Source: CAZAQK01 sp964535825
GTDB taxonomy: Bacteria; Pseudomonadota; Alphaproteobacteria; Rickettsiales; SXRF01
Assembly (NCBI GenBank): GCA_964535825.1
Contig: CAZHUC010000002.1
Span: forward strand, 186,001 to 250,000
Direction of reading: 5' to 3'
DNA: 64,000 nt
A program made the position numbers and the translations under genes. The notes under the pieces were generated by a model. The model had not been told where the DNA came from, made no database searches, and saw only the letters and a list, made by a program, of their open reading frames with translations. Below are positions 26,034-33,899 of the stretch, piece after piece. Position 1 is the stretch's first letter. Every line of letters begins with the position of its first letter.

Positions 26034-26882
26034 ATGATGAGAGCCGATGAGCACCCGGCAGATATGCGCGAGGATTATACGTTCGATTTTGACCCCGCGC
26101 AATATACAGATGCCGACCACGCCATGTGGAACACGCTGTGCAAGCGCCAGAAGCCATTGCTTGTGAATCGTGCCTGTGATGAATATATGGCATCGGTGGA
26201 TACGCTCGGCATCTTCGAGGAGAATGGCATCCCAGACTGGCGGCGCGTATCAGATATGTTAGAAAAATCAAGCGGTTGGAAACTTGTCACCGTACCGGGC
26301 TTCATTCCAGGCCAGTTGTTCCTGGAGCATCTGTCCAAGCGCCAGTTCCCGGTGACATGGTGGATTCGCGAACCGGCAAAGATCGACTACCTGCAAGAGC
26401 CAGACATTTTCCATGATTTGTTTGGCCATGTGCCGATGCTGGCGCACCCGGTATTCGCTGAATATATGCAGCAATTCGGATTGGGCGCAGTGAAAGCAAA
26501 ATCGCTTGGCGCGGAAGAATTCATCGGCCGCCTGTATTGGTTCACGGTGGAATTCGGCCTGATTAGAAATCCCGATGGCCTTCGTATCTATGGTTCAGGT
26601 ATCGTATCCTCCAAAAGCGAGACTATCTACTCGCTGGAAAGCCCAATCCCCAACCGCTTCCATCTGGATGTGGTGCGGGCCATGCGCACCGATTACCGCA
26701 TTGATGACGTGCAAAAAGATTACTTTGTAATCAATAGCTTCGAAGAATTATTCGAAATGACCAAGCCTGATTATACGGATTATTACAAAAAACTTAAGAG
26801 CCTGCCACTCATCCCTGCCAAGACCATTTTGCCCACCGATGAGGTGATAACCAAGGGCGAAGGTGCAACCTACGCGGCATAA
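26034..26882 (+). CDS. phhA: phenylalanine 4-monooxygenase
   Basis: 282 residues. Pterin-dependent non-haem iron hydroxylase turning phenylalanine into tyrosine. The iron triad is complete: H127 and H132 in PDIFHDLFGHVPML and E173 in YWFTVEFGL. The start DYTFDFDPAQYTDADHAMW is typical of bacterial monomeric PhhA, which lacks the regulatory ACT domain of the animal enzyme. Two ATG codons in tandem begin the frame. It is followed by an aminotransferase on the same strand and is divergent from GNAT-hppD. The pterin recycling enzyme PhhB is not in the window. Confidence 0.96.
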   Translation: MMRADEHPADMREDYTFDFDPAQYTDADHAMWNTLCKRQKPLLVNRACDEYMASVDTLGIFEENGIPDWRRVSDMLEKSSGWKLVTVPGFIPGQLFLEHLSKRQFPVTWWIREPAKIDYLQEPDIFHDLFGHVPMLAHPVFAEYMQQFGLGAVKAKSLGAEEFIGRLYWFTVEFGLIRNPDGLRIYGSGIVSSKSETIYSLESPIPNRFHLDVVRAMRTDYRIDDVQKDYFVINSFEELFEMTKPDYTDYYKKLKSLPLIPAKTILPTDEVITKGEGATYAA

Positions 26883-26957
26883 TCATTAATTCCCGTTTAC
26901 AATGTGGGAGCAATCTGGCAATTTCTGCCGGTTGCAATTTCTATTGAGAGATCATTC

Positions 26958-28343
26958 ATGTCCGATACTGAAACATTTTCCGGCCACCCGCAGTACAATG
27001 CATTCCTGAACCAACAGGTCAAAGAAATGCGTGAATCCCCCACTTTCAAAGTGGCAGGCGCAGCAAAAAAACGTGAGGCAGAAGGCAAACCGGTATTCGA
27101 TTTCAGCATCGGCCAGCCCGCTGAAGATACTCCCAAATATGTACGCGATGCCCTTGTCGCCATGATGCAAGATGATAAGAAATGGGCGACCATGAGCCGC
27201 TATTCACCGGTGGCGGGTCTGCCTGCGCTAAAAAAAGCGGTAGTGGAAAAATTCCTTGATGAAAATGGCGTCAATTACCAGTTTGACAAACATGAGAACA
27301 ATTACGATGTCATGATCACCAACGGTGGCAAGCAGGCTATCTTCAACGCCTTTGCTGTATCCATTGCCAAAGGCGATGATGTACTGATGGCAGAACCCAG
27401 CTGGGTTTCTTATGCCGATATGGTGAAATTTATGGGTGGCACTGCCATCGGCATGCGCACCAACAAGGAATTTAAATTCACCGCGGAAACATTAAAGGCA
27501 ACTCTTGATGCATGCCCGCATGCAAAATGGGTGGTGATCAATTCTCCATCAAACCCCACCGGCGGCACATATAGTAAAGCAGAGCTTTCAGCCATCGCTG
27601 ATGTGGTACTCACAGAAAACAAGAAGAGAGAATTAAATCACAGACCACCGCTCATGGTATTGTCCGACGATATTTATGAACACATGGTCTATGACGATAA
27701 ATACCTGAACAAATCCGGCGATAAATCAGCGATCGCCAATAACATCATCATGGCAAATCCTGACATGAAGCCTTACACCGTGATCGTCAACGGCGTAGCC
27801 AAAGCCTTCGCGATGACAGGCTGGCGCGTGGGATATGCGGCAGGGCCAAAGGAATTGATCGCAAAGATGGCCGATTATCAGGGGCTCGATACTTCTGGTG
27901 TATCTGCTACAAGCCAGTTTGCGGCTGAGGCAGCACTCTCACGCAGCAACAAAGCAGCGCGTGAAGCATGGTTCGATGCACAGAAAGCATCCTACAAGAA
28001 ACGCCGCGATCTCGTGGCAGAACTGGTGAACGTGCCGGACTCAAGCATGACCTTCTCGCCAACTCCCGGCGCATTCTATGCGATGATTGATTGCACAGAA
28101 CTGGCAAAGAAAGCCGGTGGATGCCATGCGCTTGCCGACAAGATGATCAATGAAAAAGGCGTGGCGCTTGTGCCTGGTGATGATTTCTTTGTTGATCCCA
28201 CGAAGCAGGACAGGATCTATCTGCGTATGTCTTACGCTACGGACGAACAAACCATCCGTAAAGGTATCGCACAGATGCAGGAACTGGAACGCGAAATACT
28301 GCCGGAAGAACAGCGCAGAGCACAAGCTGCAAGCAGGGCTTAG
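26958..28343 (+). CDS. class I/II pyridoxal-phosphate aminotransferase, probably aromatic
   Basis: 461 residues from the ATG at 26958; the open frame starts earlier at a GTG at 26904, which would add an untypical tail. Fold-type I PLP enzyme: FDFSIGQPAEDTPKYVRDAL, NSPSNPTGGTYSKAEL, VLSDDIYEHMVYDD and the PLP-binding Lys (K282) in GVAKAFAMTGWRVGYAAGP. Similar to aspartate/aromatic aminotransferases but about 60 residues longer than average through inserts near residues 210-260. Position after phhA and near hppD suggests it makes 4-hydroxyphenylpyruvate from tyrosine; that specificity is inferred from context. Its end overlaps the convergent 329-residue gene by 4 bases. Confidence 0.88.
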   Translation: MSDTETFSGHPQYNAFLNQQVKEMRESPTFKVAGAAKKREAEGKPVFDFSIGQPAEDTPKYVRDALVAMMQDDKKWATMSRYSPVAGLPALKKAVVEKFLDENGVNYQFDKHENNYDVMITNGGKQAIFNAFAVSIAKGDDVLMAEPSWVSYADMVKFMGGTAIGMRTNKEFKFTAETLKATLDACPHAKWVVINSPSNPTGGTYSKAELSAIADVVLTENKKRELNHRPPLMVLSDDIYEHMVYDDKYLNKSGDKSAIANNIIMANPDMKPYTVIVNGVAKAFAMTGWRVGYAAGPKELIAKMADYQGLDTSGVSATSQFAAEAALSRSNKAAREAWFDAQKASYKKRRDLVAELVNVPDSSMTFSPTPGAFYAMIDCTELAKKAGGCHALADKMINEKGVALVPGDDFFVDPTKQDRIYLRMSYATDEQTIRKGIAQMQELEREILPEEQRRAQAASRA

Positions 28344-29329
28344 CCCAACCCTTGTTGCCGTTTATTCTGCTTATCATCCTTACCCGACATAGTAATACCG
28401 CATGACCTGAGGTAACGGCTATACGCGGCTTCATCGAACGCGATGTCCTTCCCGTTCTCACGGTGCAGTATCACATTCATATCCTTATCGACCAGCAGCA
28501 CATTGGCTTTCTCGGGCGCAATGATCTCCCTGACCGTCAGGGCGAATGCCTTGGCTTTGTTGGCCACAATATCAGCCGAGAAATCAGATACAGGATGTTT
28601 CATCGCTTCGGCGCGTGCATCTTCTGGCTTCATTAGCACCGCCATGACATAGCTATGCTCGTTCGGCGTGCGGGTGATATTCTCGCGTATATATCCGAGG
28701 AATTCTTCTTCCCTGCCCACGCAATCAGGCGACATGTTATCTGTATCCAGCTGATGGAAGGTGACACCTTTACGGTTCAATATCTTCACCGCATCGTGCA
28801 TCGCGGTGTGCACACCGCTTCCCAGTGCCCTGATCTTGTATAGCGCATCTTCTTTGATATCTGCACATGCCTGCACATCTTTATCTGCCAGAAGCTGCGC
28901 GCGTATCTGCCCGGCCTCCACATGGAATAATCCGGCCAGTGTTTTACCCGATGCCGCGATCCATTTCCTGGCGATATCCAGTGCCGCACCAGACTCCCTG
29001 GAGTTGATCTTATTCATCAGCAAACGTTTGGATGCAGGGTCGGAAGGGAAATAATAGGCTCTTGCAACATCGCCAGTTTTTACAGCTTCTGCTTTTGCAA
29101 ACAATTTCGCGATATGCCGCTGGACCACCTCTTTTATCGTATCCTGATCGAGATTCAGATGCACCTGATTCGCACAAATGGATTCAAGCCTTGGCCCATC
29201 CGCAATATTAGCCCCACGCAGCGCACTCTCAAGCGTGCGCCGGTTGGGCACAAGCATATCCACTTCATCCAGCGCAACTTCTACCAGTCGCTGTTTATCA
29301 GCGTCATCAAAATGCTGGAAAACAGACAT
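28340..29329 (-). CDS. hypothetical protein
   Basis: 329 residues, soluble, not recognised. No signal peptide or membrane segment. Mostly helical in the first half; the second half has MAVLMKPEDARAEAMKHPVS and then NVLLVDKDMNVILHRENGKD, which reads as a small alpha/beta domain. No catalytic motif stands out. It starts right after ettA on the same strand (the ettA stop is at 29331, so ettA is upstream and the two are nearly touching), which suggests co-transcription. The extreme C-terminus is Lys/Gln-rich and overlaps the end of the convergent aminotransferase gene. Confidence 0.65.
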   Translation of the reverse strand: MSVFQHFDDADKQRLVEVALDEVDMLVPNRRTLESALRGANIADGPRLESICANQVHLNLDQDTIKEVVQRHIAKLFAKAEAVKTGDVARAYYFPSDPASKRLLMNKINSRESGAALDIARKWIAASGKTLAGLFHVEAGQIRAQLLADKDVQACADIKEDALYKIRALGSGVHTAMHDAVKILNRKGVTFHQLDTDNMSPDCVGREEEFLGYIRENITRTPNEHSYVMAVLMKPEDARAEAMKHPVSDFSADIVANKAKAFALTVREIIAPEKANVLLVDKDMNVILHRENGKDIAFDEAAYSRYLRSCGITMSGKDDKQNKRQQGLG

Positions 29330-29330
29330 A

Positions 29331-31010
29331 TCAGGCTCGCTTCAATGTGCGGTATTTCACTGCCTTTGGCTCTAACGTATCCACACCGAGACGCTTCTTG
29401 AGGTCAGCTTCGTAAGCTTCATAATTACCTTCGAACCATTCCACATGCGAGTCGCCTTCGAATGCCAGAATGTGGGTTGCGATACGATTTAAGAACCAGC
29501 GATCATGCGAGATGATAACCGCGCAGCCGGCAAAATCACTCAGGCCGTCTTCCAGCGCGCGCAGTGTTTCCACGTCGAGATCGTTGGTCGGTTCGTCGAG
29601 CAGCAGCACGTTATGTTCACCGCGAAGCATTTTAGCAAGATGCACACGGTTGCGCTCACCACCCGAAAGCTGTCCGACCTTCTTCTGCTGGTCAGGTCCT
29701 TTGAAGTTGAAGCTGGAGCAATAGGCGCGAGACTTCACCAGCTTTTTGCCCAGCATGATCTCTTCATCGCCGCCAGATATCTCTTCCCATACGGTCTTCT
29801 TGTCGTTCAGTGAATCGCGCGACTGGTCGATATAACCAAGCTTCACCGAATCACCTACTTTGAACGTACCGGAGTCTGGCTTTTCTTTGCCGGTGATCAT
29901 CTTGAACAGCGTGGTCTTACCCGCACCGTTCGGCCCGATGATACCCACGATACCACCCGGAGGAAGTGAGAAAGAAAGATTCTCGATGAGCAATCGGTCA
30001 CCAAAGCCTTTTGAAAGTCCTTCCGCCTGGATCACCAAATTACCAAGACGTGGCCCTTGCGGAATAACGATCTGCGCCGTGCCCACCTGTGCAGGGCCTT
30101 CTTTAGCCAGCAATTCTTCATAAGCTGCGATACGCGCTTTGCTTTTAGCCTGACGTGCTTTCACACCCTGACGTATCCACGCAAGCTCGCTGGCGAGCTG
30201 TTTCTGGCGGGAAGATTCTTCGCTCTTTTCCTGCTCGAGGCGTTTTTGTTTCTGGTCAAGATAGGCCGAGTAATTACCTTCATACGGAATACCCTTGCCG
30301 CGATCGAGTTCCAAGATCCAGCCGGTGACATTATCAAGGAAGTAGCGATCATGGGTGACCATCACCACACTGCCTTTGTATTCGCGCAGGAAATGCTCAA
30401 GCCATGCGATAGATTCGGCGTCCAGATGGTTGGTTGGTTCGTCGAGCAGCAGCAGGTCTGGTTTTTCCAGCAGTAATTTTGTCAGCGCTACACGGCGTTT
30501 TTCACCGCCAGAGATCTTAGTAACATCGGCATCTTTTGGTGGGCAGCGCAGTGCTTCCATCGCAACTTCGATCTCACGCTCGATCTCCCAACCGCCGCAT
30601 GCTTCGATCTTCTCCTGTAGCTCGCCTTGCTCTTCGAGTAGTTTATTCATTTCGGCATCGTCGGTTACTTCGCCGAGCTTCATGGAAACGTCATTGAACT
30701 TATCAAGCAGCGCTTTTTTATCCGCCAGCGCTTCCATGATGTTTTCCATCACGTTCTTTTTAGGATCAAGCTGCGGCTCTTGCGGCAGGTAACCCACGCG
30801 CGCACCTTCGGCTGACCACGCCTCGCCATTAAAATCTTTCTCAATGCCAGCCATGATCTTAAGCAGAGTGGATTTACCCGAACCGTTCGGACCAAGCACA
30901 CCGATCTTTGCATCGGGATAGAACGAAAGATATATGTTCTTGAGTACCTCTTTACCGCCCGGATAGGCTTTTGAGAGGTCTTTCATTACATAGATATACT
31001 GGTAAGACAT
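29331..31010 (-). CDS. ettA: energy-dependent translational throttle protein EttA (ABC-F ATPase)
   Basis: 559 residues, the usual EttA size. ABC-F proteins have two ATPase domains and no membrane part; EttA binds the ribosomal E site and gates the first elongation step according to ATP level. Domain 1: Walker A GPNGSGKST near residue 40, signature ISGGEKRRVAL, Walker B LLLLDEPTNHLD. The linker with the arm and P-site tip lies near residues 240-320. Domain 2: GPNGAGKTT, LSGGERNRVHLAK, VLLLDEPTNDLD. The N-terminal YQYIYVMKDLSKAYPGGKEV is the standard EttA start. AGGA lies 8 bases before the ATG. Confidence 0.95.
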   Translation of the reverse strand: MSYQYIYVMKDLSKAYPGGKEVLKNIYLSFYPDAKIGVLGPNGSGKSTLLKIMAGIEKDFNGEAWSAEGARVGYLPQEPQLDPKKNVMENIMEALADKKALLDKFNDVSMKLGEVTDDAEMNKLLEEQGELQEKIEACGGWEIEREIEVAMEALRCPPKDADVTKISGGEKRRVALTKLLLEKPDLLLLDEPTNHLDAESIAWLEHFLREYKGSVVMVTHDRYFLDNVTGWILELDRGKGIPYEGNYSAYLDQKQKRLEQEKSEESSRQKQLASELAWIRQGVKARQAKSKARIAAYEELLAKEGPAQVGTAQIVIPQGPRLGNLVIQAEGLSKGFGDRLLIENLSFSLPPGGIVGIIGPNGAGKTTLFKMITGKEKPDSGTFKVGDSVKLGYIDQSRDSLNDKKTVWEEISGGDEEIMLGKKLVKSRAYCSSFNFKGPDQQKKVGQLSGGERNRVHLAKMLRGEHNVLLLDEPTNDLDVETLRALEDGLSDFAGCAVIISHDRWFLNRIATHILAFEGDSHVEWFEGNYEAYEADLKKRLGVDTLEPKAVKYRTLKRA

Positions 31011-31146
31011 TGTTTTTTCCTGTGTTATGTACAGATAGGCTGTAATAACTGTTTAATACACATTTACTACTGGTTGTTTTAATGTAAATGAACGAAATGG
31101 CAAATGGAATGTGCGCGATGCAAGAAAGACTCTTGGCGAGCGCCTT

Positions 31147-31180
31147 GCTTTAGGAAATCCTTGATTAAATCACCGTATTC
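31147..31180 (-). repeat. partial copy of the tadA 3' end
   Basis: Minus-strand segment starting GAATACGGTGATTTAATCAA matches the tadA 3' end at 31881-31914 (GAATGCGGTGATTTACTAAG) at about 26 of 34 bases. Translated it gives EYGDLIKDFLKQ against ECGDLLRDFFKT in TadA. It lies just past the stop of the exported 155-residue gene, in the same frame. Together the two copies bracket that gene, as if it had been inserted at the tadA end. Chance similarity cannot be excluded for so short a match. Confidence 0.4.
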
Positions 31181-31189
31181 GTCTTGTCT

Positions 31190-31657
31190 TTATAAACCAA
31201 GTACGCTCTCAATCGGATCTTCGACTGAATCCCTGTCATTCATGAGAGTGTCAATTGTCCGTTGCCTTGGTCGCTTAGTGCCATCTTGGCATCTCACATT
31301 ATACCACTGACGGGATAATTCTCTCTCTGTACGCCCAAAAAGATTGCTGACCGCAATCTCGGTTGTAATTTTCCTGACCACACAATTCCTAACATAATTG
31401 CCGGTACACCAAGCCTGCGACATACATTTTGTTATCAGCTCATAGCGATACGATACTTCATACTGGATAGTTTCATGCACGGGGTTGCTGGGCCTGCCAT
31501 AAGTATGATGGATAGTGGTCGGCTTAATATCATAGCCATCTGCAAGTATTGGTGTATTTGGGCATCCACAATCGGCATCTGCCAGCGCAGCCCCACCAAA
31601 GGTGGATATACTGGCGGATATGCATAAGATGGAGATTGTAAATTTATATTTTTTCAT
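31190..31657 (-). CDS. exported Cys-rich hypothetical protein
   Basis: 155 residues from the ATG at 31657, chosen because a strong AGGGGA ribosome site lies 5 bases before it and a signal peptide then begins at residue 1 (MKKYKFTISILCISASIST, cleavage near ALA-D). The mature chain has DCGCPNTP at its start and further cysteines in ITKCMSQAWCTGNYVRNCVV and VRCQDG, enough for three disulfides. Not recognised. Base composition is more AT-rich than the neighbours, and a short copy of the tadA 3' end lies just downstream, so recent arrival is possible. Confidence 0.65.
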   Translation of the reverse strand: MKKYKFTISILCISASISTFGGAALADADCGCPNTPILADGYDIKPTTIHHTYGRPSNPVHETIQYEVSYRYELITKCMSQAWCTGNYVRNCVVRKITTEIAVSNLFGRTERELSRQWYNVRCQDGTKRPRQRTIDTLMNDRDSVEDPIESVLGL

Positions 31658-31863
31658 AAATTCCCCTGCCTTTTTTTCTTGTTCTTGTGTCAATTTATTT
31701 AATTTAACCAAAATCCGGTGACTCTTTGATGACAACTCCGTGAACATTTTGTGACAAATGGACAAAATTGTTTAAACGAACAGGCTGAAATTAAAGCTGA
31801 AAGGCTGAGCTACCATGCTGGCAAATATAAAGAAATTTACCAAGCATCGCAGGGGGTTATTTC

Positions 31864-32316
31864 TCAGGGATTTCTGCGTGTTTTAAAAAAGTCCCTTAGT
31901 AAATCACCGCATTCTTTTTCAGCAATGCCACCATAGACCTCAGGCTTATGATGGCTGGTTGGCTGGCGGAAGATACGCGGGCCACTTTCCACACCACCGC
32001 CCTTGATATCATACGCACCGAAATACAGGCGGCGTATACGCGCGAAGGAAATAGCCGTAGCGCACATAGGGCACGGCTCAAGGGTGACATAGAGGTCGCA
32101 GTCCGTAAGCCTTGGGGTTTTCAGCGCATCACAGGCAGTGCGAATGGCAAGCACCTCTGCATGCGCGGTGGGATCATTCTGTGTTTCCGTGAGATTATGT
32201 GCAGCGGCGATGACTTGCCCATCCTTTACCACCACAGCACCGATCGGCACTTCGCCATGCGAAGCAGCACGCTTCGCATGCTCGCAGGCATGTTGCATGA
32301 ACTCACTACGCATCAT
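31864..32316 (-). CDS. tadA: tRNA-specific adenosine deaminase TadA
   Basis: 150 residues. Makes inosine at the wobble base of tRNA-Arg(ACG). Zinc and proton-shuttle residues are in place: H52-A-E54 in PTAHAEVLAI and C82/C85 in TLEPCPMCATAIS. GAYDIKGGGVESGP and the C-terminal helix ECGDLLRDFF fit the family, and length is normal. The start overlaps nothing; the gene begins 2 bases after the sspB stop and the two are surely co-transcribed. Confidence 0.93.
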   Translation of the reverse strand: MMRSEFMQHACEHAKRAASHGEVPIGAVVVKDGQVIAAAHNLTETQNDPTAHAEVLAIRTACDALKTPRLTDCDLYVTLEPCPMCATAISFARIRRLYFGAYDIKGGGVESGPRIFRQPTSHHKPEVYGGIAEKECGDLLRDFFKTRRNP

Positions 32317-32318
32317 GA

Positions 32319-32798
32319 TTATTTCTTACGGAAAGCATCCAGCGAAATAACTTCCGCGGATGCCGGATCAACGGCAGGCTTGTCCATTGGGGTAAGTGGC
32401 AGCTGGCCGGTTTCTGTATCCATCAGCTCGAATTCGGACACATCCATGTGGGTGAACTGCAAACCGAATTTCACTGAAGGATCAGCAAACGCGGTAAGCG
32501 CCGCATACGGGATCACGATCTTTTCAGGCACGCCGCCAAAAGAAAGGGTCACCTGAAAACGTGCATCTTCCACCTTGAAATCCCAGAACTGGTGCTGGAG
32601 CACAATGGTCATTTCCTGAGGATAGCGGCTTTTGAGCTGTTCAGAGATGCTGACACCCGGATAATCGGTCTTGAACGATACAAAGAAATGATGCTCTCCC
32701 GGCAGGCCATTTTTGCTGGCTTCGCGCAACACATCGCGCACCACGCTGCGCATGGCACTATCGATAAGCTGGGGGTAATCAATGTGTGAATCGGTCAT
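32319..32798 (-). CDS. sspB: ClpXP adaptor SspB, alphaproteobacterial type
   Basis: 159 residues from the ATG at 32798 (MTDSHIDYPQLIDSAMRSVV). SspB tethers ssrA-tagged proteins to ClpX. The fold region includes GLPGEHHFFVSFKTDYPGVS, then YPQEMTIVLQHQFWDFKVED and FQVTLSFGGVPEKIVIPYAA, the standard SspB peptide-groove strands. The C-terminal tail ending VISLDAFRKK is the ClpX-binding part. The gene lies about 0.5 kb downstream of, and on the same strand as, the tmRNA gene that encodes the tag it reads, with one unknown gene between. Confidence 0.9.
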   Translation of the reverse strand: MTDSHIDYPQLIDSAMRSVVRDVLREASKNGLPGEHHFFVSFKTDYPGVSISEQLKSRYPQEMTIVLQHQFWDFKVEDARFQVTLSFGGVPEKIVIPYAALTAFADPSVKFGLQFTHMDVSEFELMDTETGQLPLTPMDKPAVDPASAEVISLDAFRKK

Positions 32799-32847
32799 AA
32801 AATGATTGTGAGGCTTTCGTTGTCTGGTGTCAATGAATTGCTGGTAT

Positions 32848-33222
32848 TTAGCGCTGTGCACCGCCATGCCCATCCGAACGGGGCGGCTTCTTCATACGCT
32901 CCGTCTGAATAGCTTGCTCAATTTGGCTAAGCCTAACAATCACAGGCTCGTCTTTTAGCCTATTCCCCTCCGAAAGATCTACGTCCACAAACCTGTGTGC
33001 GAATAAGTCTTTTGCAAATATATCGCTTTCTGCAAGCGCCTGAAAAAACTCTACCTTCTTTTTGCTATCAATCCAATCAGGGTGCTGCGACTTATTACCG
33101 GCGAAATAAAGGAGCTTCTGTCTTGAATCCGTATCAGGGCTCAAAAGATCAACACCCTCCGGCCACAACTGCATCATCTGAAGAATCTCCTTCACCTTTT
33201 TTGCACATTCAACTTTATTCAT
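32848..33222 (-). CDS. hypothetical protein between tmRNA and sspB
   Basis: 124 residues, soluble, highly charged, not recognised. GAGGG is 7 bases before the ATG. The sequence has LWPEGVDLLSPDTD in the N-terminal half and ends PPRSDGHGGAQR; no motif or membrane segment is visible. Its start lies about 20 bases past the 3' end of the tmRNA coding piece and its stop 50 bases before sspB, all on the minus strand, so it could be read through from the tmRNA promoter. A link with trans-translation is only suggested by position. Confidence 0.55.
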   Translation of the reverse strand: MNKVECAKKVKEILQMMQLWPEGVDLLSPDTDSRQKLLYFAGNKSQHPDWIDSKKKVEFFQALAESDIFAKDLFAHRFVDVDLSEGNRLKDEPVIVRLSQIEQAIQTERMKKPPRSDGHGGAQR

Positions 33223-33311
33223 TCACATCCCTCAAAATACAAGCGGGGATAGATTCTGTTGCCCGGCTCTATCCCCAAAGCCGCGTTACGAGCTAGTGCT
33301 CGCGAGTGCCG

Positions 33312-33380
33312 TTAGGCAGCAGCGCGAACAGCAACGACTGCGTTGTCGTTAGCTGCAACAAATGCCACATTATCGTTAGC
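33312..33380 (-). other. tmRNA tag-peptide reading frame, 22 codons with duplicated ANDN block
   Basis: The frame from GCT at 33380 to TAA at 33312 encodes two similar nine-residue blocks, ANDNVAFVA and ANDNAVVAV, followed by RAAA. Known tags are mostly 8 to 16 residues with a single ANDN-like start, for example ANDNFAEEFAVAA in Caulobacter. The second ANDN looks like a duplication of the adaptor-binding part. The end AAA differs slightly from the common LAA or VAA ClpX signal but keeps the two final alanines. Confidence 0.9.
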
Positions 33381-33478
33381 ATTTATAAAACGACCCGATA
33401 ACGGCGGAATCATGCCGGGCAAAAACATTACTTTTACTGCACTTGTCGAAGCTATTCGCCCCCGCCACTATTTACACC

Positions 33479-33510
33479 GCTCAGGGCTGACTCGTGCTAC
33501 TGCACTCGTA
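33479..33510 (-). repeat. 32-bp dispersed repeat, copy in tmRNA spacer
   Basis: On the minus strand TACGAGTGCAG...GCACGAGTCAGCC...TGAGC. It matches the plus-strand copy at 36024-36055 at 29 of 32 positions. It lies in the spacer that is removed during tmRNA maturation, where an insertion would be tolerated. Confidence 0.75.
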
Positions 33511-33690
33511 TATTCACCCTTTTTCGCCGGAGGCCAGCAGGCCGACCAGCCGTGAGCTTTACCCATGTGATTTTCAGCAGAAAATCACGGGGCGATATAA
33601 ACACTGGTGGAGGCGCCGGGTACTGCCCCCGGGTCCAATATGCCTATTCTATAATGCGTTTATCGCCATAGCTGGTTGCCCAGCCCTATC

Positions 33691-33719
33691 ATTATAGGGT
33701 GCAATCAATGGTTTGTGAA
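33691..33719 (-). promoter_or_regulatory. strong sigma-70 promoter of the tmRNA gene
   Basis: Minus strand TTCACA (33719-33714), 17-base spacer, TATAAT (33696-33691): one mismatch in the -35 and a perfect -10. The start would be near 33684, immediately before GGGCTGGGCAACCAGC. This is the best-scoring promoter by eye in the window, as suits an abundant RNA. Confidence 0.8.
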
Positions 33720-33865
33720 GGCCGATTCCTAAGGTTATTTCTACGACAGCATGTTAGATGCCGCACCCATCATAACAAATAAATTATCAAATACATAGTG
33801 TTAGCAACAGAACCCTTTATCGATCCTTTCACGATACTTTAACAATTCGCTGACACAAGATGCGC

Positions 33866-33888
33866 TATAATCCTAGGTAACATAAGGA
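33866..33888 (+). promoter_or_regulatory. -10 box and ribosome site before the 324-residue gene
   Basis: TATAAT at 33866-33871 is a perfect -10 hexamer; no convincing -35 is found 16 to 18 bases before it. AAGGA follows at 33884-33888, 11 bases before the ATG at 33900. The remaining DNA between the tmRNA promoter and this site (33720-33865) is AT-rich and shows nothing else. Confidence 0.4.
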
Positions 33889-33899
33889 TTATACTACTC

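Larger units (their letters stand above)
33241..33684 (-). ncRNA. ssrA: two-piece (circularly permuted) tmRNA
   Basis: Transfer-messenger RNA that rescues stalled ribosomes. In transcript order: first the acceptor piece (33684 down to 33605) with a GCTGG-GCAA-CCAGC hairpin, T arm CCGGG-GGCAGTA-CCCGG, acceptor strand CGCCTCC and encoded ACCA; then a spacer (33604-33464); then the coding piece starting GGGGGCG at 33463. The acceptor strands 33457-33463 and 33609-33615 pair over 7 bp with a G-U at the third pair and discriminator A, the alanine identity. The coding piece then has a CCCG/CGGG pseudoknot-like pair, the tag frame (33312-33380), hairpin CGAGC-ACTA-GCTCG, and a final 8-bp stem GGGGATAG/CTATCCCC (33245-33276). 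The permuted order is the alphaproteobacterial form. Exact ends are estimates. Confidence 0.93.

Noticed and set aside
33343..33697. Two short plus-strand open frames inside the tmRNA region
   Set aside because: They run antisense to the tmRNA coding and acceptor pieces, whose paired stems and tag frame explain the sequence.
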